From Ligula intestinalis (taxonomy: Eukaryota > Platyhelminthes > Cestoda > Diphyllobothriidea > Diphyllobothriidae), in the NCBI GenBank assembly GCA_036362985.1, contig JAYGXS010000010.1, positions 491,267 to 555,266 on the forward strand: a stretch of DNA of 64,000 bases, in the 5' to 3' direction. The translations under genes and the position numbers were made by a program. The notes beneath the pieces are model-generated. The model was not told the DNA's origin and did no database searches. It worked only from the letters and a program-made list of their open reading frames with translations. This document shows, in pieces, positions 1 through 11,189 of the stretch; the stretch's first letter is position 1; every line of letters starts with the position of its first letter.

Positions 1-1739
1 GGGCAAATTATTTCGAAAATAAATCCGTCATTATCCGAGGCAAGGTAACTTTCCTATGCCCCTCAGCTCTGCGGCTGAGGAGAAGACATTAGACAAACGC
101 TCTCACCGTAACGTGCATTAATGTGTTAGTTTGATAAATAATAATTTATAAGGTCTACACAGGCTTTTAAAATCGCTGTTTTCGTAAAGGAAAGTCCTAC
201 GCCATATGAGAATATCAAGTAGTACAAGAGCGTCTCCAGCTTTCGTAAGGCAGAATATATGGTAAAGCAAATTAGAGCAGTTCCCGCTCTGCCCGAGATC
301 AGCTGCCATGCAGCAAATACTGCCTTAGCGCGCCCTCACCATGTCGCCACAGCCCACAGCACAGGGCGTTCTTACTCAAACAACGACCGGGCCAACTGTT
401 GCAACAACGTGGACCAATCAGCTCGGAGCTTGCTAATACCCGACACTGATTGGTGCGTGGCTAACTTGTGCATGACCTTGAGAGAGCAGGGCACACGCCC
501 CAACGCGCTCTGGCACGTATGCGTGTGTATGCGAACTGCAGGCACTGACGTTAAACTGTTCTCGCATCGGATTGGTTGCCTTCAGCCGTGTTCGCCGGGG
601 CTTACCTCGCCATTCTGTCTTGATGTTTGTGCCCGCACAATGTGAATGCTAGAGTGCACGCACAAATGAAGAACGAACGACGAATCAAATTTTTTAAACT
701 GCCTCTGAACCGAACTTCAATTTACATAGTATAAACAGATCTTTCTTAGAATTAAGCCGCAGTGTGCGTAAAAGCCGCTGACGAAATCCGCTGATTTGAC
801 TGTTGGGTTGTTGACTGAAAATAAGCTGTGGAGCTAGAAGCTTGAATGATCAATTAGTTGGAATTTTGGCCCAATTGTCTTGTAGGGCCCCCTGAATATC
901 TATTTCCCCGCCCAACATATTTTATGGTCAAACATTTAATTATTTGTTAGTGAGTGTGAATGAATATTTAATTGTGGTTGAACTGATCAAGAAATATCAA
1001 ATTAAAGAAACGTATACATGTTTCAGTGTTCTAAATTAAATCAAATCCATCCACATATACTCCTGCTGCTCAATATGAGATAAATGCAAATTTATATTGG
1101 CGGCATTCAACGGAAGAAGGAAATTCGACCTTATATTGGCGGAATTCACCAAAATGGGGGAAAGTCGGGTTACTGAAAATGTAATAGTAGGTTATTGCTA
1201 TAAGTCAAAGGCAAGAAAGACCTCTAAAGACGGTCCTGCCGAATGGACTATAAGTTGGCATTTTTATGTCCCTACTGTTCTTTGCACAGTTTTCTCAAGT
1301 CTCACGACGGCGACCTGGGGGTCAAGTGTCGAAGATTTACTGAATAAATTTACTCGTTTTCCCCAATGGACGCCTTTCCTTGAAAATACTTTTATTTAAC
1401 CCACAATAAGCTCCTCTTGTTCCAAAACATATATCAAATTCAACACCATAGTCCGTTGTTAGCAGTCGAGACGATCGACATGTTTGATGCGAAAAATTTG
1501 ACCTATATACCCGAGAAAACACGGTTTACTAGAAACCAGACTTTTATCGCTAGTCCAAAACATCTCCTGCCGTTAAGGCTATTCATACATTTTGTTCGAT
1601 CGTATTTGATTGAGGCCGACTTACTTGTACATTTCACAGTCAGTACCAGCGTTCATGACTTGAATGCCCACTGCGATCGGCAGTTGGGCCTCCAGCTATC
1701 TTCTCCAAGTTGGATTCCAGTCCTGAAAACCGCAGACTT
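1..1739. other. no gene recognised (left edge)
   Basis: I see no recognisable protein family or RNA gene. A GC-richer part around 259-645 stays open for 128 codons on the plus strand but resembles nothing I know. A short direct repeat (TATATTGGCGGNATTCA) occurs twice near 1092 and 1132, about 40 bp apart. Confidence 0.4.
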
Positions 1740-1870
1740 ATAGGAGGTAAGGCCAAGATGGTTAGCCCTAACAGCTAAAATCTTCCAGGCCCGGTTTACT
1801 TAGGAGATAGGAAAGAAAGACGGTGGGAAGGCCAGAATAGGAGGTGTTTGCCGTTTGCTCCTTCACAATA
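1740..1870 (+). repeat. interspersed repeat family A, fragment
   Basis: This fragment carries the family A landmark order: a GGTTAxxCCTAACRGCT block, then ATCTTCCAGGCCCGGTT, then a purine-rich GACGGTGGGAAGGCCAGA block. The same order recurs at more than ten other places in the window. It is non-coding and of unknown class. Confidence 0.6.
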
Positions 1871-1914
1871 AGTCACTAGAGTAATCGCCGGCTATTAAGC
1901 CATCCTCGGGCCAA

Positions 1915-2290
1915 GACCAAATTGGGCTTAATAAGCGGCGGGCGCATTAACCGGAGGGTCCTAGTTCTTGATTAGCAAACACAGGATAGGCACTATACAT
2001 TAAATACGCACTGTATTATGTGTAGAGCTTGGTTATGTACAAGAAAAGAAAGCTTTTTGTCTGTATTTTACGTAATAACAAAAATAAAAAAAAATATTTG
2101 CGACACGTAACCAGTTGCGCACGCAGAGAGATGAGAATTTCACTCTATCCTGTTGGCAAACTGGGCTTTGTAGCCGGCGACTGGGCTTATAAGCCGGCGG
2201 AAATTGCTATGTAAAATTCCGTCCCAAGCTGACTTGGGCTTAATACGCGGCTGGGCTTATTAACCGTGGGCTTAAGAACCGGCGACTACT
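1915..2290. repeat. cluster of palindromic GGCTTATAAGCC-like motifs
   Basis: Six or seven imperfect copies of a short motif of the form TGGGCTTAWWAAGCCGGCG are scattered here (near 1925, 2160, 2180, 2235, 2255 and 2270). The best copy, at about 2183-2199, is a self-complementary GGCTTATAAGCC core. The spacing is irregular, so this is a degenerate minisatellite or a set of hairpins rather than a clean tandem array. Confidence 0.5.
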
Positions 2291-2299
2291 GCATTGTGT

Positions 2300-2640
2300 A
2301 GAGAAGTGTTAGGAGGAAGTTACTTCTCGGTCTGGCCATGAGGGCGCGTGAGCGCGGCACCGTCGCGTCCATCCCTCAAGGGGCAGAATACCCCAGTCCT
2401 CGTCTGTGCGAGAATTGTCACAAGGACCACCGAGCCGGCTTCGCGTGTTAGTCAGCTTCAGGTCGCTGATAGACCAGACCAGTCTGGGGTGCGTGTGTGC
2501 GCCCCGATCGCGTGAGGGCAAAGGTCGCGTGTCGCCATCGGCAATCACGCTGGGTCGAGCGCGAATGGGCGAACAAGACTGTCACTGCGAGCCCACGGCT
2601 GCGACATCAAGCGTTTGAAGGAGGTGGGCTGTCGAACGGC
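2300..2640 (+). repeat. interspersed repeat family A, variant copy
   Basis: A GC-rich block that matches 12545-12830 and 53220-53500. Shared landmarks are a GTTAGTCAGCTTCAGG-like stretch followed by CTGATxGxCC, then GTGCGCCCC, then a GGTCGAGCG-like stretch, ending near GCGTTTGAAGGAGGTG. It contains short open frames on both strands with no conserved product, so I read it as a repeat and not a gene. Confidence 0.55.
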
Positions 2641-3017
2641 TACAGACTGTTGGGATCCGCTCTTAGTCTGACAGAAGCACACCTGCCTACTTTTTCAGGT
2701 GACCCCTGCGTGGGTGAAGGAGAGAGAGGTGTACAATGGAGCCTCAGGGGAAGAGTGGCCCAATTGCAGCTAAAGAGCGAGCCACTCGCAGGAAATTTTC
2801 TTTGATTGCCAAACTTCCGCTCAGTTAACGTGTGCATGCATGCGTGTCTGTGTCCACCGTTGAGTCTTGCTTCCAGGGCGTGGGTCCTCGTTGACCTGCA
2901 GCGAATCTGCGAACTGATGCAGTCTGATTGGTAACTTTTCCCAAGACGATCATTACACATGACGAGCTAAGTGCCGGAACAGATTCAACTCGGTAACCAC
3001 TGTAATTCCAAAATTTT
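2641..3017. other. no feature recognised
   Basis: Nothing recognisable. It lies between the family A copy and the 3' end of the minus-strand PLE. Confidence 0.3.
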
Positions 3018-3117
3018 CAGCAAAAACTTCGTCCAATACAAGCGAACATCCGTGTCCTAGGAAGCAATTGAGAAGAAGAGGAAGACTTGATCGCTAGGAC
3101 AATATGTTTATTCGCCT
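3018..3117 (-). repeat. PLE 3'-terminal repeat (pLTR-like tail)
   Basis: Read on the minus strand, this begins GCGAATAAACATATTGTCC directly after the hammerhead core, then a pyrimidine-rich CTTCCTCTTCTTCTCAATTG, then GCTTCCTAGGACACGGATGTT and a GCTTGTATTGG end. The same tail is found on the plus strand at 13645-13735 and 37045-37135. That supports a mobile 3' terminus shared by several copies of one PLE family. Confidence 0.7.
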
Positions 3118-3151
3118 GACGTTTCGATATCCATCGCGGATTCGTCATCAG
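3118..3151 (-). ncRNA. hammerhead ribozyme core, PLE type (H1)
   Basis: The minus strand reads CTGATGA, a stem II with a GCGA-type loop, then GAAACGTC. The cleavage triplet would be GTC. Helix I can form between GUUU before CUGAUGA and AGGC after the cleavage site, with wobble pairs. Helix III is only A-U and C-G with no loop, as in very short PLE hammerheads that may act as dimers. It lies 90 bp downstream of the PLE stop codon, which is the expected place for a PLE terminal hammerhead. Activity is untested, and stem II has an unpaired closing position. Confidence 0.65.
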
Positions 3152-3243
3152 AAACATGAGTAGCAGAAAGTTTAAGTATGCACAGACGTTTGCAGTATTT
3201 ATAGGACACAGTCATTACTGCAAGCATACAGCGACAATTGACA

Positions 3244-5494
3244 TTAATTGCCTTCTTGTGCGTGGACTGCTTGTTGGACGGCACGCGGGCTCTGACCTGT
3301 TGAACTTTCGTCACGGGCGGTGAGCTCGGGCATGATGATTGCTCGGCCGTCTGGCTCCCCGGTGTTGGCGTACGATGAGGCGGTGACCTGCCCATTCCTC
3401 AAGTGATGGCTTGCTTTGGCCAAATTTAATCTCAGGATTGAATATAAATTGGGCAAATCGTTGCACTTGTTGATGGATTGGGGGCCCGTGAACCATGACT
3501 CAAGTAGTTCTCGGCCCACCTGATTGTCACCTCTTGCGAAAATTTCGGCCTCATCAAATTTGAAGGTGTGGCCGGGTCTCGTCGAATGAGCCGAAACTTG
3601 AGAATTGGCATCATTTCGCCGCACTGCAGCCGCGTGTTCGGCAATTCGCGTCCTGAGAAGTCTGCCAGTTTCTCCGACATAGTTGCTCTGACCGCAACTG
3701 CACCAGATCCTGTAGACGACCCCAGATGTTTCTTGCCGTGGCAGTGGGTCTTTTGGCTTCATTATCTGACGCCATATGGTTGCCTCCGGCCTGTGTGCGA
3801 CTCCAACTCCAAGTTGTACGAGAAGGCGGCCGACGGCTTCCGATAAGTTTTTGACGTATGGAATCGAACGCGAAATCTTGGGGTCGGTGCGCTTTTGTTG
3901 GTCAGCTCGTTTGCGCAAGCGCCGGTTGAAGAAGTTGCGCGGATAGCCATTTTCTCTGAGCACGTGTCGGAGGTATTCTACCTTGGCATATTTTTCTTCT
4001 TCTTCTTCGCTGCAGTGCGTCTCAACACGCCGATAGGGTGTTTTTACGCAACTGCGTTTGTGGTTGATTGGGTATTTGCTGATGTAATTCAGTACTTGCA
4101 TCGTGTTTGTCGCTTTCCTGAATACTTTAGTCTTGAGACCACCAAAATCTATTCGAAAAACGAGGACATCAAGAAATGCCAGCTGGTTGTTCTCTTCTCC
4201 CTCCATCGTAAATTGGATGTCCGGGAAGACGCTGTTGAGACGTTCCTTGAACGTGAGCACCTGATCCCGTTCTATGATGACGAAGGTGTCATCCGCATAC
4301 CGAGCCCAGAATTTCGGTTTGTGGTGTTGGAAAACCAGCGACTCCAGCCGCTGCAAGACCGCCTCGGCTATGAGTCCCGAAATCGGTGAACCCATCGGTG
4401 TCCCCTTCACCTGCTCGTAGATCGTTCCGTCAAACGTGAAGTACGTCCTGAGACAGAACTTCAGGAGCTGTAGGATTTCCACGTTTCCCAGGCGATTCTC
4501 CGTCTCATCTTATTTGTTTCGTAGGAGTATTTCTACCGTCTCGATTGCCAAATCCTGAGGGATAGAAGTAAAAAGAGACGTGACATCGAAGGAAACCATG
4601 ATATCACTTGGCAAGATACTTACCCCTTTAAGTTTCTCCAAGAGCTGTGTTGACGAGCGGACCGTGGTCTCCGAATCAGCAGTCAGAAATTTTTAGACGC
4701 CCAAACAGCCACTTTGCTAGCCCGTACGTTGGAGTGCCTTTTCGTGATACGATGGTTTGGAGAGGAGCACCTTCCTTGTGCATTTTGGAGAGGCCATAGA
4801 AACGGGCCAAGGCCGTTTCTTGTGCCCTCGCCATGCGTCGGTCGGACGGCGTTATTGCACCCGAGTTCTCTAGAGCCAACAAGGTCGAATTTATTTCGCG
4901 TGCCAGCTTTTTGATGGGATTGGTTTCACAAGGAACATAAAACTGACGATCCTCCAGTAAGTTTTTCACCTTCTGAAGGTAGTTGGTTCTGTCTAATACG
5001 ACCTTAGAACGTCTCTTGTCGGCTGACACGATGACAATGTCTGGGTCGGCCTTGAGTGCTCTTAATGCAACGCGTTCGACCTTGGGGAGCACTTCCCGCG
5101 GTTGATGAGCCATCAGGAGGGATAATAACTAGTGTCGGATAAGGTTCTTCGTCTCCGCCGTTGCTTTTGTATGATTTATGACTGATTCCACAGCTGCAAT
5201 CATGTTAGCAGGTTTAGCATCAGCCGTGTTGAATGAGGCTTCGTACTGTATAACCTCTATTTGCTCCTTCGTCAGTTCTTTCGACGACAGGTTATGTACC
5301 AGTACGTCTTTTCTGGATGACGTTGGATTGTGCATTCTGCGGAATTTTTTCTCCAGTGCCGCTTCATGAATTGCTTGTTTGTCGTCCAATTCACCGCGAA
5401 TAAAATTAGAAAGAGAAGCCATATAACATTGGGATTTTACAAGCAAAGCATAATGACCGAACATAATGCGGGATCGTCCTTGAATGAGTCGCAA
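3244..5494 (-). pseudogene. Penelope-like element reverse transcriptase with GIY-YIG endonuclease, broken copy
   Basis: A Penelope-like element (PLE) is copied by its reverse transcriptase, and its C-terminal GIY-YIG nuclease is thought to nick target DNA. The minus strand shows, in order: an N-terminal segment with NLSSKELTKEQ (about 5260); the SADKRRSKVVLD region (about 5010), where intact relatives have a glycine before the second arginine; FYGLSKMHKEGAPL (about 4790); RT motif A MVSFDVTSLFTSIP (about 4590); motif B KGTPMGSPISG (about 4390); the catalytic YADD (about 4290); a GIY-YIG domain beginning VYRIWCSCGQSNYVGETGR (about 3690); and the conserved tail SINKCNDLP (about 3470). The frame is broken by an in-frame TAG near 5127, an extra A in an A-run near 4690, and an in-frame TAA near 4509. 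The copy is therefore dead, though still easily aligned. The 5' end is not defined; the hammerhead and tail lie just downstream. Confidence 0.9.
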
Positions 5495-6529
5495 AATGTA
5501 GGCAAAACTGGACTTCGTTCAAATCAGTGCTAGCCTCGTGTGCTAGTTACCTCATTGTTAAATTTTGCCGGTTTATAATCAGTGCAATAGCCCATCAGAT
5601 GTAGGTATAATAAATTTACATCCGAATAGTCAGCAGAAAAAAAAACTGTGGTTCAGTTTCAAATGCTCACAGAATAAGTTACGGATGAAATTACCTTTCC
5701 CGTAAGTGCACCACTCTAGACGATGATCTTCTATTACAATACTTGCATTATGTGACCCGATCGGTGATGAAATTCAGCGTGCGTGAGGCGTGGCCTGTAG
5801 CCTGAAACCGCATTATTCTCCGAAGGCACTAGTCGTCAAGCATATGGGTTGATGAACCTTCATCCGACAGCTAACAAAGCTTGGTAGGGATTCTTGTGGA
5901 GCCGCCCGGGGAACGTGTGAAGTGCGCCCCTCAGGCTCAGGGTTACCTAATTCTAGGGAAGAGGACGGGCAGGGCATGTCAGGGAACAAATTACATCGAA
6001 ATATTTCTGCAATATAAAAAAGTTACAAGGACAAGTCGGGTCGTGTAAGCAAACCTTGGGTGAAGACACTGAAATTGACTTTAATATCACCGCTAACCCC
6101 CCGCCCGACAAAAGGCGAACGCGTGTATGTTTGGGGGGGGGGGGTGTGCCCTAACCTCAGACGAGGTCATGGAGATACATTTTCTAGTGGAACCATCAAC
6201 ACCAACTGGGGAAAAGGTTGCCGCAGTACAAAAGTGGTAAGACCGTGGAAACCACCCGACTTAAAATTTGAAAGTAAGCAGTTATTCCGGTGGGTAATAA
6301 AAGGCTAATTTCGCTTAGTATACTAGCTTAAGCAGTCATGGTATGCAGTGACCTTCATAGGACCACTCTGCAGTCCAATGCCACCCTCAAATCCCTGCCG
6401 GATCGACGGATGGCGTGTAGAAAACAGGAAGATTATGGGCAATGCCACCTACTTATACATTTAAGTAGGTCACCATAATACATAAGGACCTTTGGAAGAC
6501 CCCTCTTGGAAACCCTACCCAGAAGTCAT
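5495..6529. other. no gene recognised; poly-G tract
   Basis: Upstream side of the PLE. The segment near 5510-5570 weakly resembles 42850-42900 (GGACTxCxTxCAAAxCAGTGCTAG), possibly a shared PLE 5' part. A run of about 13 G lies near 6130. No coding signal is seen. Confidence 0.35.
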
Positions 6530-6668
6530 CTGTCCTGCTCTGCCTTGGGGCTCGACGGAGGTCCTGAAAGTCGTACCAGCTGGTAGTATAGGCAGATAGC
6601 ATTGCCCGCAAAGACAAGGGAAACTGGAATGGCCATTTGTGCCTTATTAGCTGTCGCCATCCAGGCAG
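6530..6668 (-). mobile_element. hammerhead SINE (H2), 3' body fragment
   Basis: The minus strand carries a diverged core (GACAGCTAATAAGGC, then AAATGGCCATTCCAG), followed by the body TTTCCCTTGTCTTTGCGGG, TGCTATCTGCCTATACTACC and a GGCAGAGCAGGACA-like end. The same order is found in the copies at 32.5-33.1 and 47.1-47.4 kb. Confidence 0.65.
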
Positions 6669-6684
6669 TATCTCCTGACGTAAA

Positions 6685-6845
6685 CCGGCACGACAAGGAG
6701 CTCGTGGCTCCATGGTTAGGGCGTTTGACTCTGATCAAAAAGGCTGCAAGTTCGAGACTCTGCTGGGACATCACTTAGCTCTACGTATGACTGGCTGACG
6801 ACGGCTACTAAGCCGAAAATAGCCATTCCATCTGCAAAGGGGTTC
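6685..6845 (+). mobile_element. hammerhead SINE (H2), tRNA-like head plus core
   Basis: The tRNA-like head has an A-box-like GTGGCTCCATGGTTAGGG and a B-box-like AGTTCGAGACTC. It is followed by TATGACTGG, CTGACGA, CGGCTACTAAGCC, GAAAATAGCCATTCC. This is a diverged hammerhead core with one change in CTGATGA. The copy stands head to head with the minus-strand fragment at 6530-6668. Confidence 0.65.
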
Positions 6846-7454
6846 TTCTTAGAAGTGCAACGCTCGTAGACCTAGTCTCCTCTGCTCGGTGCCTTTTTTT
6901 CTGCTGGGCTAAGTAAAGAGACCGCAGAGGAACTTTAAGAGGTGACTGAGATGTTCCGTGAGAGAGGGAGAGATGTTTACTATAAACGAGTGTTATATCC
7001 ACCCCTCAAGACCGGCTACACATTCACGCAGCATAAACGAGGCTTACCGTGTGCGTGCAAAGCGTAATTTAAAAAGCCCTTCCTAATTTTCGGGGAGGGG
7101 GGGGGAGATTGTGGACTCCTTCGATTAACTCCGCGCAAGCTGACGCACATTGCTATAGGCCCAACCTATTTTATGCACCGGCACATATTTTAATTCCAGA
7201 AAAGTACGGAAGTAAATAAATGAATAATCCGGAAAAAAAACAACAACTAGATAAACTTATTTTTCATCAAGGAAGCTGTGACTCAGCATGTGAAGAAAAT
7301 TCTGGCGGCCGGTGATTTGAAAGTCTGCCTAGAAACATTTCCGCCGGGGTTAAGTGTCATGATGATAATGAAAATATTTTTTTCTCAGAAGGCATTGATT
7401 GAAAATAAAATCCTTAGGAAACTTTACAAATGCTACTGTTGCCATGGGCTTATC
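6846..7454. other. no gene recognised
   Basis: No family recognised. Contains a G-rich tract near 7095-7110 and an A-rich stretch near 7230. Confidence 0.3.
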
Positions 7455-7740
7455 TCAGGGGGTTAAGTGAGTTAAACCATGGCAACTGCGATCTTCCAGG
7501 CCCAGGTACCTTAGGAGAGAAGAGGGAAGACGGTGGGAAGGCCGGAGTGTTAGGAACAGAGTTCTCTGCACAAAAGGATAGGAGAATAGATAGAAAGAGT
7601 TTTGAATCTCGGATGACCGCAGTCCAACTGCGAGGTTGTCAATTCCGGAGTGACAGGAGCGTCAGAAATCACCGGAATACCGGCGCATGCTTTGTTACGG
7701 CAGCAAATCACGCGGCTAATTTCTAGACTAGCGGTCATGG
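7455..7740 (+). repeat. interspersed repeat family A, 5' part
   Basis: Landmarks in order: GGGGGTTAAGTGAGTTAAACC, GCGATCTTCCAGGCCCAGG, TTAGGAGAGAAGAGGGAAG, GACGGTGGGAAGGCCGGA and an AGGAxAGGAGAATAGATxGAAAGAGTTTTG stretch. The same series starts the copies at 10500, 14200 and 34930. Confidence 0.65.
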
Positions 7741-7852
7741 CGCGACCTTGACATGGGGAAATACGGCGTGGGCGCGCGGGCCTTGCAGAACAAGGGCACC
7801 ATGCGTCAGCGGCTGATATTGGGTTCCAATGCTCTGCTAGAGGCCACTACAG

Positions 7853-8397
7853 GTTAATCTCCAAATCGAAGTCTCTACTCTAATCTAACATTTAACGCCG
7901 GAGAAAGTTTATCTACCCGGCGATGTGACTCACAGGACAACAACATTTTTTTCACTATGATGATGATGCAATATCACCTGACTCAGATACGCACCAGAGG
8001 GTTTAAAAGATAACGACCTTATGACAAGGTCCTTATTGGATAGTCATCTCAGTTTTTGACTAGTGGCATCCCCCGTCTCCAAAGCATGGGAAAAATACCT
8101 CTCCTTTTTACTCAATGTCTGGGTTTTTCAAACAGATTTCATTAGAGAAATTAGCGGCTTCTCAATTGCATTTGCCAGTTTCAATCTAATTTAATTATAA
8201 ATTTATCTGCACTGCCACAAGCGCACTGATCGGACAGCGCGTGAACTTGCTCTAAAAGCATGTAGACTCGGCTGCTACCACTGTATCGTCTGCCCTCAGA
8301 AATGACTGAATGCTGTCAACACTAGCACCAACTACGACAGCAGACAATGCTCCTTGAGATAGCAGCTGTTCCAACTGCTAGTGTCGCCAAGGCCTGG
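7853..8397. repeat. tandem duplication, unit 1 (545 bp)
   Basis: This unit is repeated immediately downstream. Shared landmarks are AAGTCTCTACTCTAATC, TTATCTACCC, CTTATTGGATAGTCAT, TCAATGTCTGGGTTTTTCAA, TTCTCAATTGCATTTGCCAG, GCTACCACTGTATCG and CAGAAATGACTG, in the same order and spacing. No coding capacity is apparent. Confidence 0.8.
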
Positions 8398-9229
8398 TCT
8401 ACAAACCTAAGTCTCTACTCTAATCGAACATTTAGCGGCGGATAAAGTTTATCTACCCAGAGATATAACTCCCAGGCTAACAAAATTTCTTCATAATAAT
8501 GATGATGGTGCAATAACCACCTGACTCAGATGCACATCAGAGACTTTAAAATATAACCATCTGATGACCTCCTTATTGGATAGTCATGTCAGGTTATATT
8601 TTGGGTCCCCCATTTGTGAAAAAAACTCGTAACGTCAGCGGAAGTCGAACCCGCATAGCAGGGAAGGCCTTTACGCAGCCAAGGATCTACCACTTGAGCT
8701 ACGACACCACGCCGTGCGCCGTGAATTTAATCACACATGGACTGATTTTACCCGCCCACTTTACGGCTCGTACAGAATTCACCAATATGGAACAGCGTAA
8801 AGTCCTTCCTGCTATGCGGGTTCGACTCCCGCCAAACGCCGCGAATTTTTTCACAATTGGGTCAACTAATTAACCAAATCTGCAAAAATCCCTGAATAAT
8901 CTCACGTTTTGACCAGTGGCATCGCCGTCTCTAAGACTTGAAAAAAAATACCCCTCTTTTTTGCTCAATGTCTGGGTTTTTCAAACGGATTGCATTAGCG
9001 AAATTAGCAGCTTCTCAATTGCATTTGCCAGGTTTAATCTAATTTAGTGATAGAGTTATTCGCATTGCCACAAGCACACCGATTGGACATAACATGAACT
9101 TCCTCCAAAAGCATTTAGACTCAACTGCTACCACTGTATCGACTGCCCTCAGAAATGACTGGACGCTGCCAATACTAGCACCAACCACGACAGCAGCCAA
9201 TGCTACTTGAGCCAGCAACTATGCACAGT
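8398..9229. repeat. tandem duplication, unit 2, interrupted by an insert
   Basis: Second unit of the duplication, aligned with 7853-8397 on both sides of an insert of about 315 bp (8594-8907). Without the insert its length matches unit 1. The insert therefore arrived after, or was lost from one copy of, the duplication. Confidence 0.8.
8594..8907 (-). mobile_element. tRNA-derived insert with inverted tRNA-like halves
   Basis: The minus strand at about 8640-8705 reads as a tRNA-like unit: an A-box-like GTAGCTCAAGTGGTAGA, an anticodon-arm-like GGCTGCGTAAAGGCC, and a B-box GGGTTCGACTTCC within a T-arm. About 110 bp further on the plus strand a second T-half appears (TATGCGGGTTCGACTCCCGCC) followed by TTGGGTCAACTAATTAACC. 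A related unit is at 18780-18905. It has no convincing cloverleaf acceptor or T33, so I call it a tRNA-derived repeat and not a tRNA gene. Confidence 0.6.
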
Positions 9230-9234
9230 AAATT

Positions 9235-9640
9235 TTTAGTGGTCGCTGTTGCCCGACGCCCTCCTAAATCGTGATGCCACAGACGAGGTCACTCAAATAT
9301 ATAGGACCTCGCGCGAAGGCCGTTTTCGGCATGCCTCGAGTCGGACGCAAGCTGAAGTGTGAGCGAACACACGCACTGTGTCTCCCCCATTCTGGTCATA
9401 ACCCCCAGTGGCGTGACCGAAATCCGTCTGGACAGACCTCAAGGCCGTGGCTGCCGGTATACATCAATTCGAACCTAGACGGTCTTGAGGCTGGACGAGC
9501 GCTCCGATAGTCAAATCTCTTACAACCTATTCTTTGATCCTTCTGCAGAATAAGCTCTTCTTAACGCTCTGACCTTTCCATTACTTCTCTCTCTCTCTTC
9601 ACCTACGCCTGGAAGATCGCAGCCTTTAGTGCTAAACCTT
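9235..9640 (-). repeat. interspersed repeat family A
   Basis: The plus strand shows the family's 3' end inverted: AGTGGTCGCTGTTGCCCGAC, then GCCACAGACGAGGTCACTC, then GGACCTCGCGCGAA. It ends in the inverted ATCTTCCAGG block near 9612. The order matches 16979-17412. Confidence 0.65.
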
Positions 9641-9929
9641 CTTAGACTTCGCGCTAAATTCCTCCCACGGGTGTCTTCTGTCTTTTGCAAAAACCTGGGA
9701 TTTAGCCTGATGAGCACAAATATTACCTAGACACAACGCGCCTGCCGAGCCTATGCGTTAATATCATGGACACTTCCGCTGTCGACTGGGGTTAAAGCTT
9801 TGTGAAAAGGGCACACGTTGGTCGAAACCGTCCATTTTTTTGCCCGATTGACCACCCGCAAGGTCCGAAGGCAATTTGGGACCTTTATTTCCACCCTAAA
9901 ACTAGATGAGACAAATAAACCTATCGCAA

Positions 9930-10480
9930 GGTGTTACGGCTACGAAGGTTTAATCCTAACGACTGCGGTCTCCCAGGCCCGGTTCCTTATGCGAGGAGAG
10001 AGAAGTCTTGGAAAGGCCAGAGTAGTAGAAAGAATATATTTTTTACAGAATGAATAATTAGGACGAAGTCTTGAGTGCCAGAGTGCACGTCTAGCCGCCA
10101 GGCGGGCTAGGTCCAGAGTGATGTCTGAGAGCAAACATTCGAGCGGCCGCCGTTGGCTGCAATCTTGAAGGTCGTTGGTTGGACCGCGCTAGGAAGCGGG
10201 CACGTTAGTAGGTCGCACGTCAGTGCGTCTGGCGGCAGCCACAGCCTTGAGGTCTGTCCAGACGGATTGAGGTTAGGCCACTATGGATTGAGGCCATAAT
10301 GGGGAGAGATACGGTGCGTGCATTCGTTACAAGTGAAGGTTGCGAGTCAGGTTGCCTGGCCCGAGGCACGCCGTCAACAGCAGTGGGGCACGGTGAGCCA
10401 ATCATCACAGGTTTCAAAGAAAAACGCGGGCCCGCGCGCCATTGGAAGAGCATTGAGTGGGACACGCTTAGCCGACGACT
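9930..10480 (+). repeat. interspersed repeat family A, long copy
   Basis: Starts with GAAGGTTTAATCCTAAC and CTCCCAGGCCCGGTTCCTTA, continues through AAGGCCAGAGTAGTAG, GAGCGGCCGCCGTTGGCTG and two GGATTGAGG motifs to GCGTGCATTCG. The GCGGCCGCCGTTxGCTG block is shared with 60815-60835. Confidence 0.6.
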
Positions 10481-10494
10481 GCAAATAAACAGTC

Positions 10495-10960
10495 GTATCG
10501 CAGGAGGTTAAGTGAGTTAAACCCTAGCAATTGCGATCTTCAGACCATGGTTACTTAGAAGAGAAGAAGCCTTGGAAAGGCCAGAGTAGTCGGAACAGTA
10601 TATTGTGTACACAGAGGAAAGGAGAATAGATGGAAGAAGTCCTACTTGGGAGAACACGACCAGTCAGGAGGCCAGCCGTGGTCCAAGCGCTGGTTTGAGA
10701 GCAGTAAGACCAGTAGAGAGAGAGAGAGAAAGAGAGAGATAGCGTTCACTGGCTGGGTCGACCTTGAAGGTTTTTGGAAGATTGCATGGGGAACGTGTGC
10801 AAGTTTGCTATTCGTCGCCGGCCAGCAAAAGGCATCTATGCAGAAACTGTGATTGGCTGATCCAGGCGTCCAGACTAGCGTCTGTGAGCCTTCAGGAAAG
10901 TTCACTTCGACTCGAGCTAGCTGCAATAAGACTACCCTGTCATGAAATACTAAAGTAAAA
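10495..10960 (+). repeat. interspersed repeat family A, further copy
   Basis: Starts with GGAGGTTAAGTGAGTTAAAC and TTGCGATCTTCAGACCATGG, and includes AAGGCCAGAGTAGTCGGAAC and AGGAGAATAGATGGAAGAAG. It directly follows the preceding copy in the same orientation. The 3' part diverges from other copies. Confidence 0.55.
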
Positions 10961-11189
10961 CCACAATAAGTGATGAGAAGGGTTGTCGAGCACTGGATCA
11001 ATTTGTTCCACATCCTTAACCGTCGAACTCTTACAATTAATTGGCCCGCATCCACCATAATTAACCCCATTTTCGTTGCTGACGCCCCGGTGAACGTTGA
11101 CAGCCCTGACAGCTAATTAACTCACTCCGACCGTTCCCTTCTATCATTGTTATGCCTTACGATGACCCCTCTGGCGATTGACTCCTGTA

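Noticed and set aside
2309..2960. Overlapping GC-rich open frames on both strands
   Set aside because: The sequence recurs at 12.5 and 53.2 kb as a dispersed repeat without a conserved reading frame.
8640..8705. Functional tRNA gene on the minus strand
   Set aside because: A and B boxes are present, but the acceptor does not pair and related units are dispersed at 18.8 and 63.7 kb, so it is a tRNA-derived repeat.
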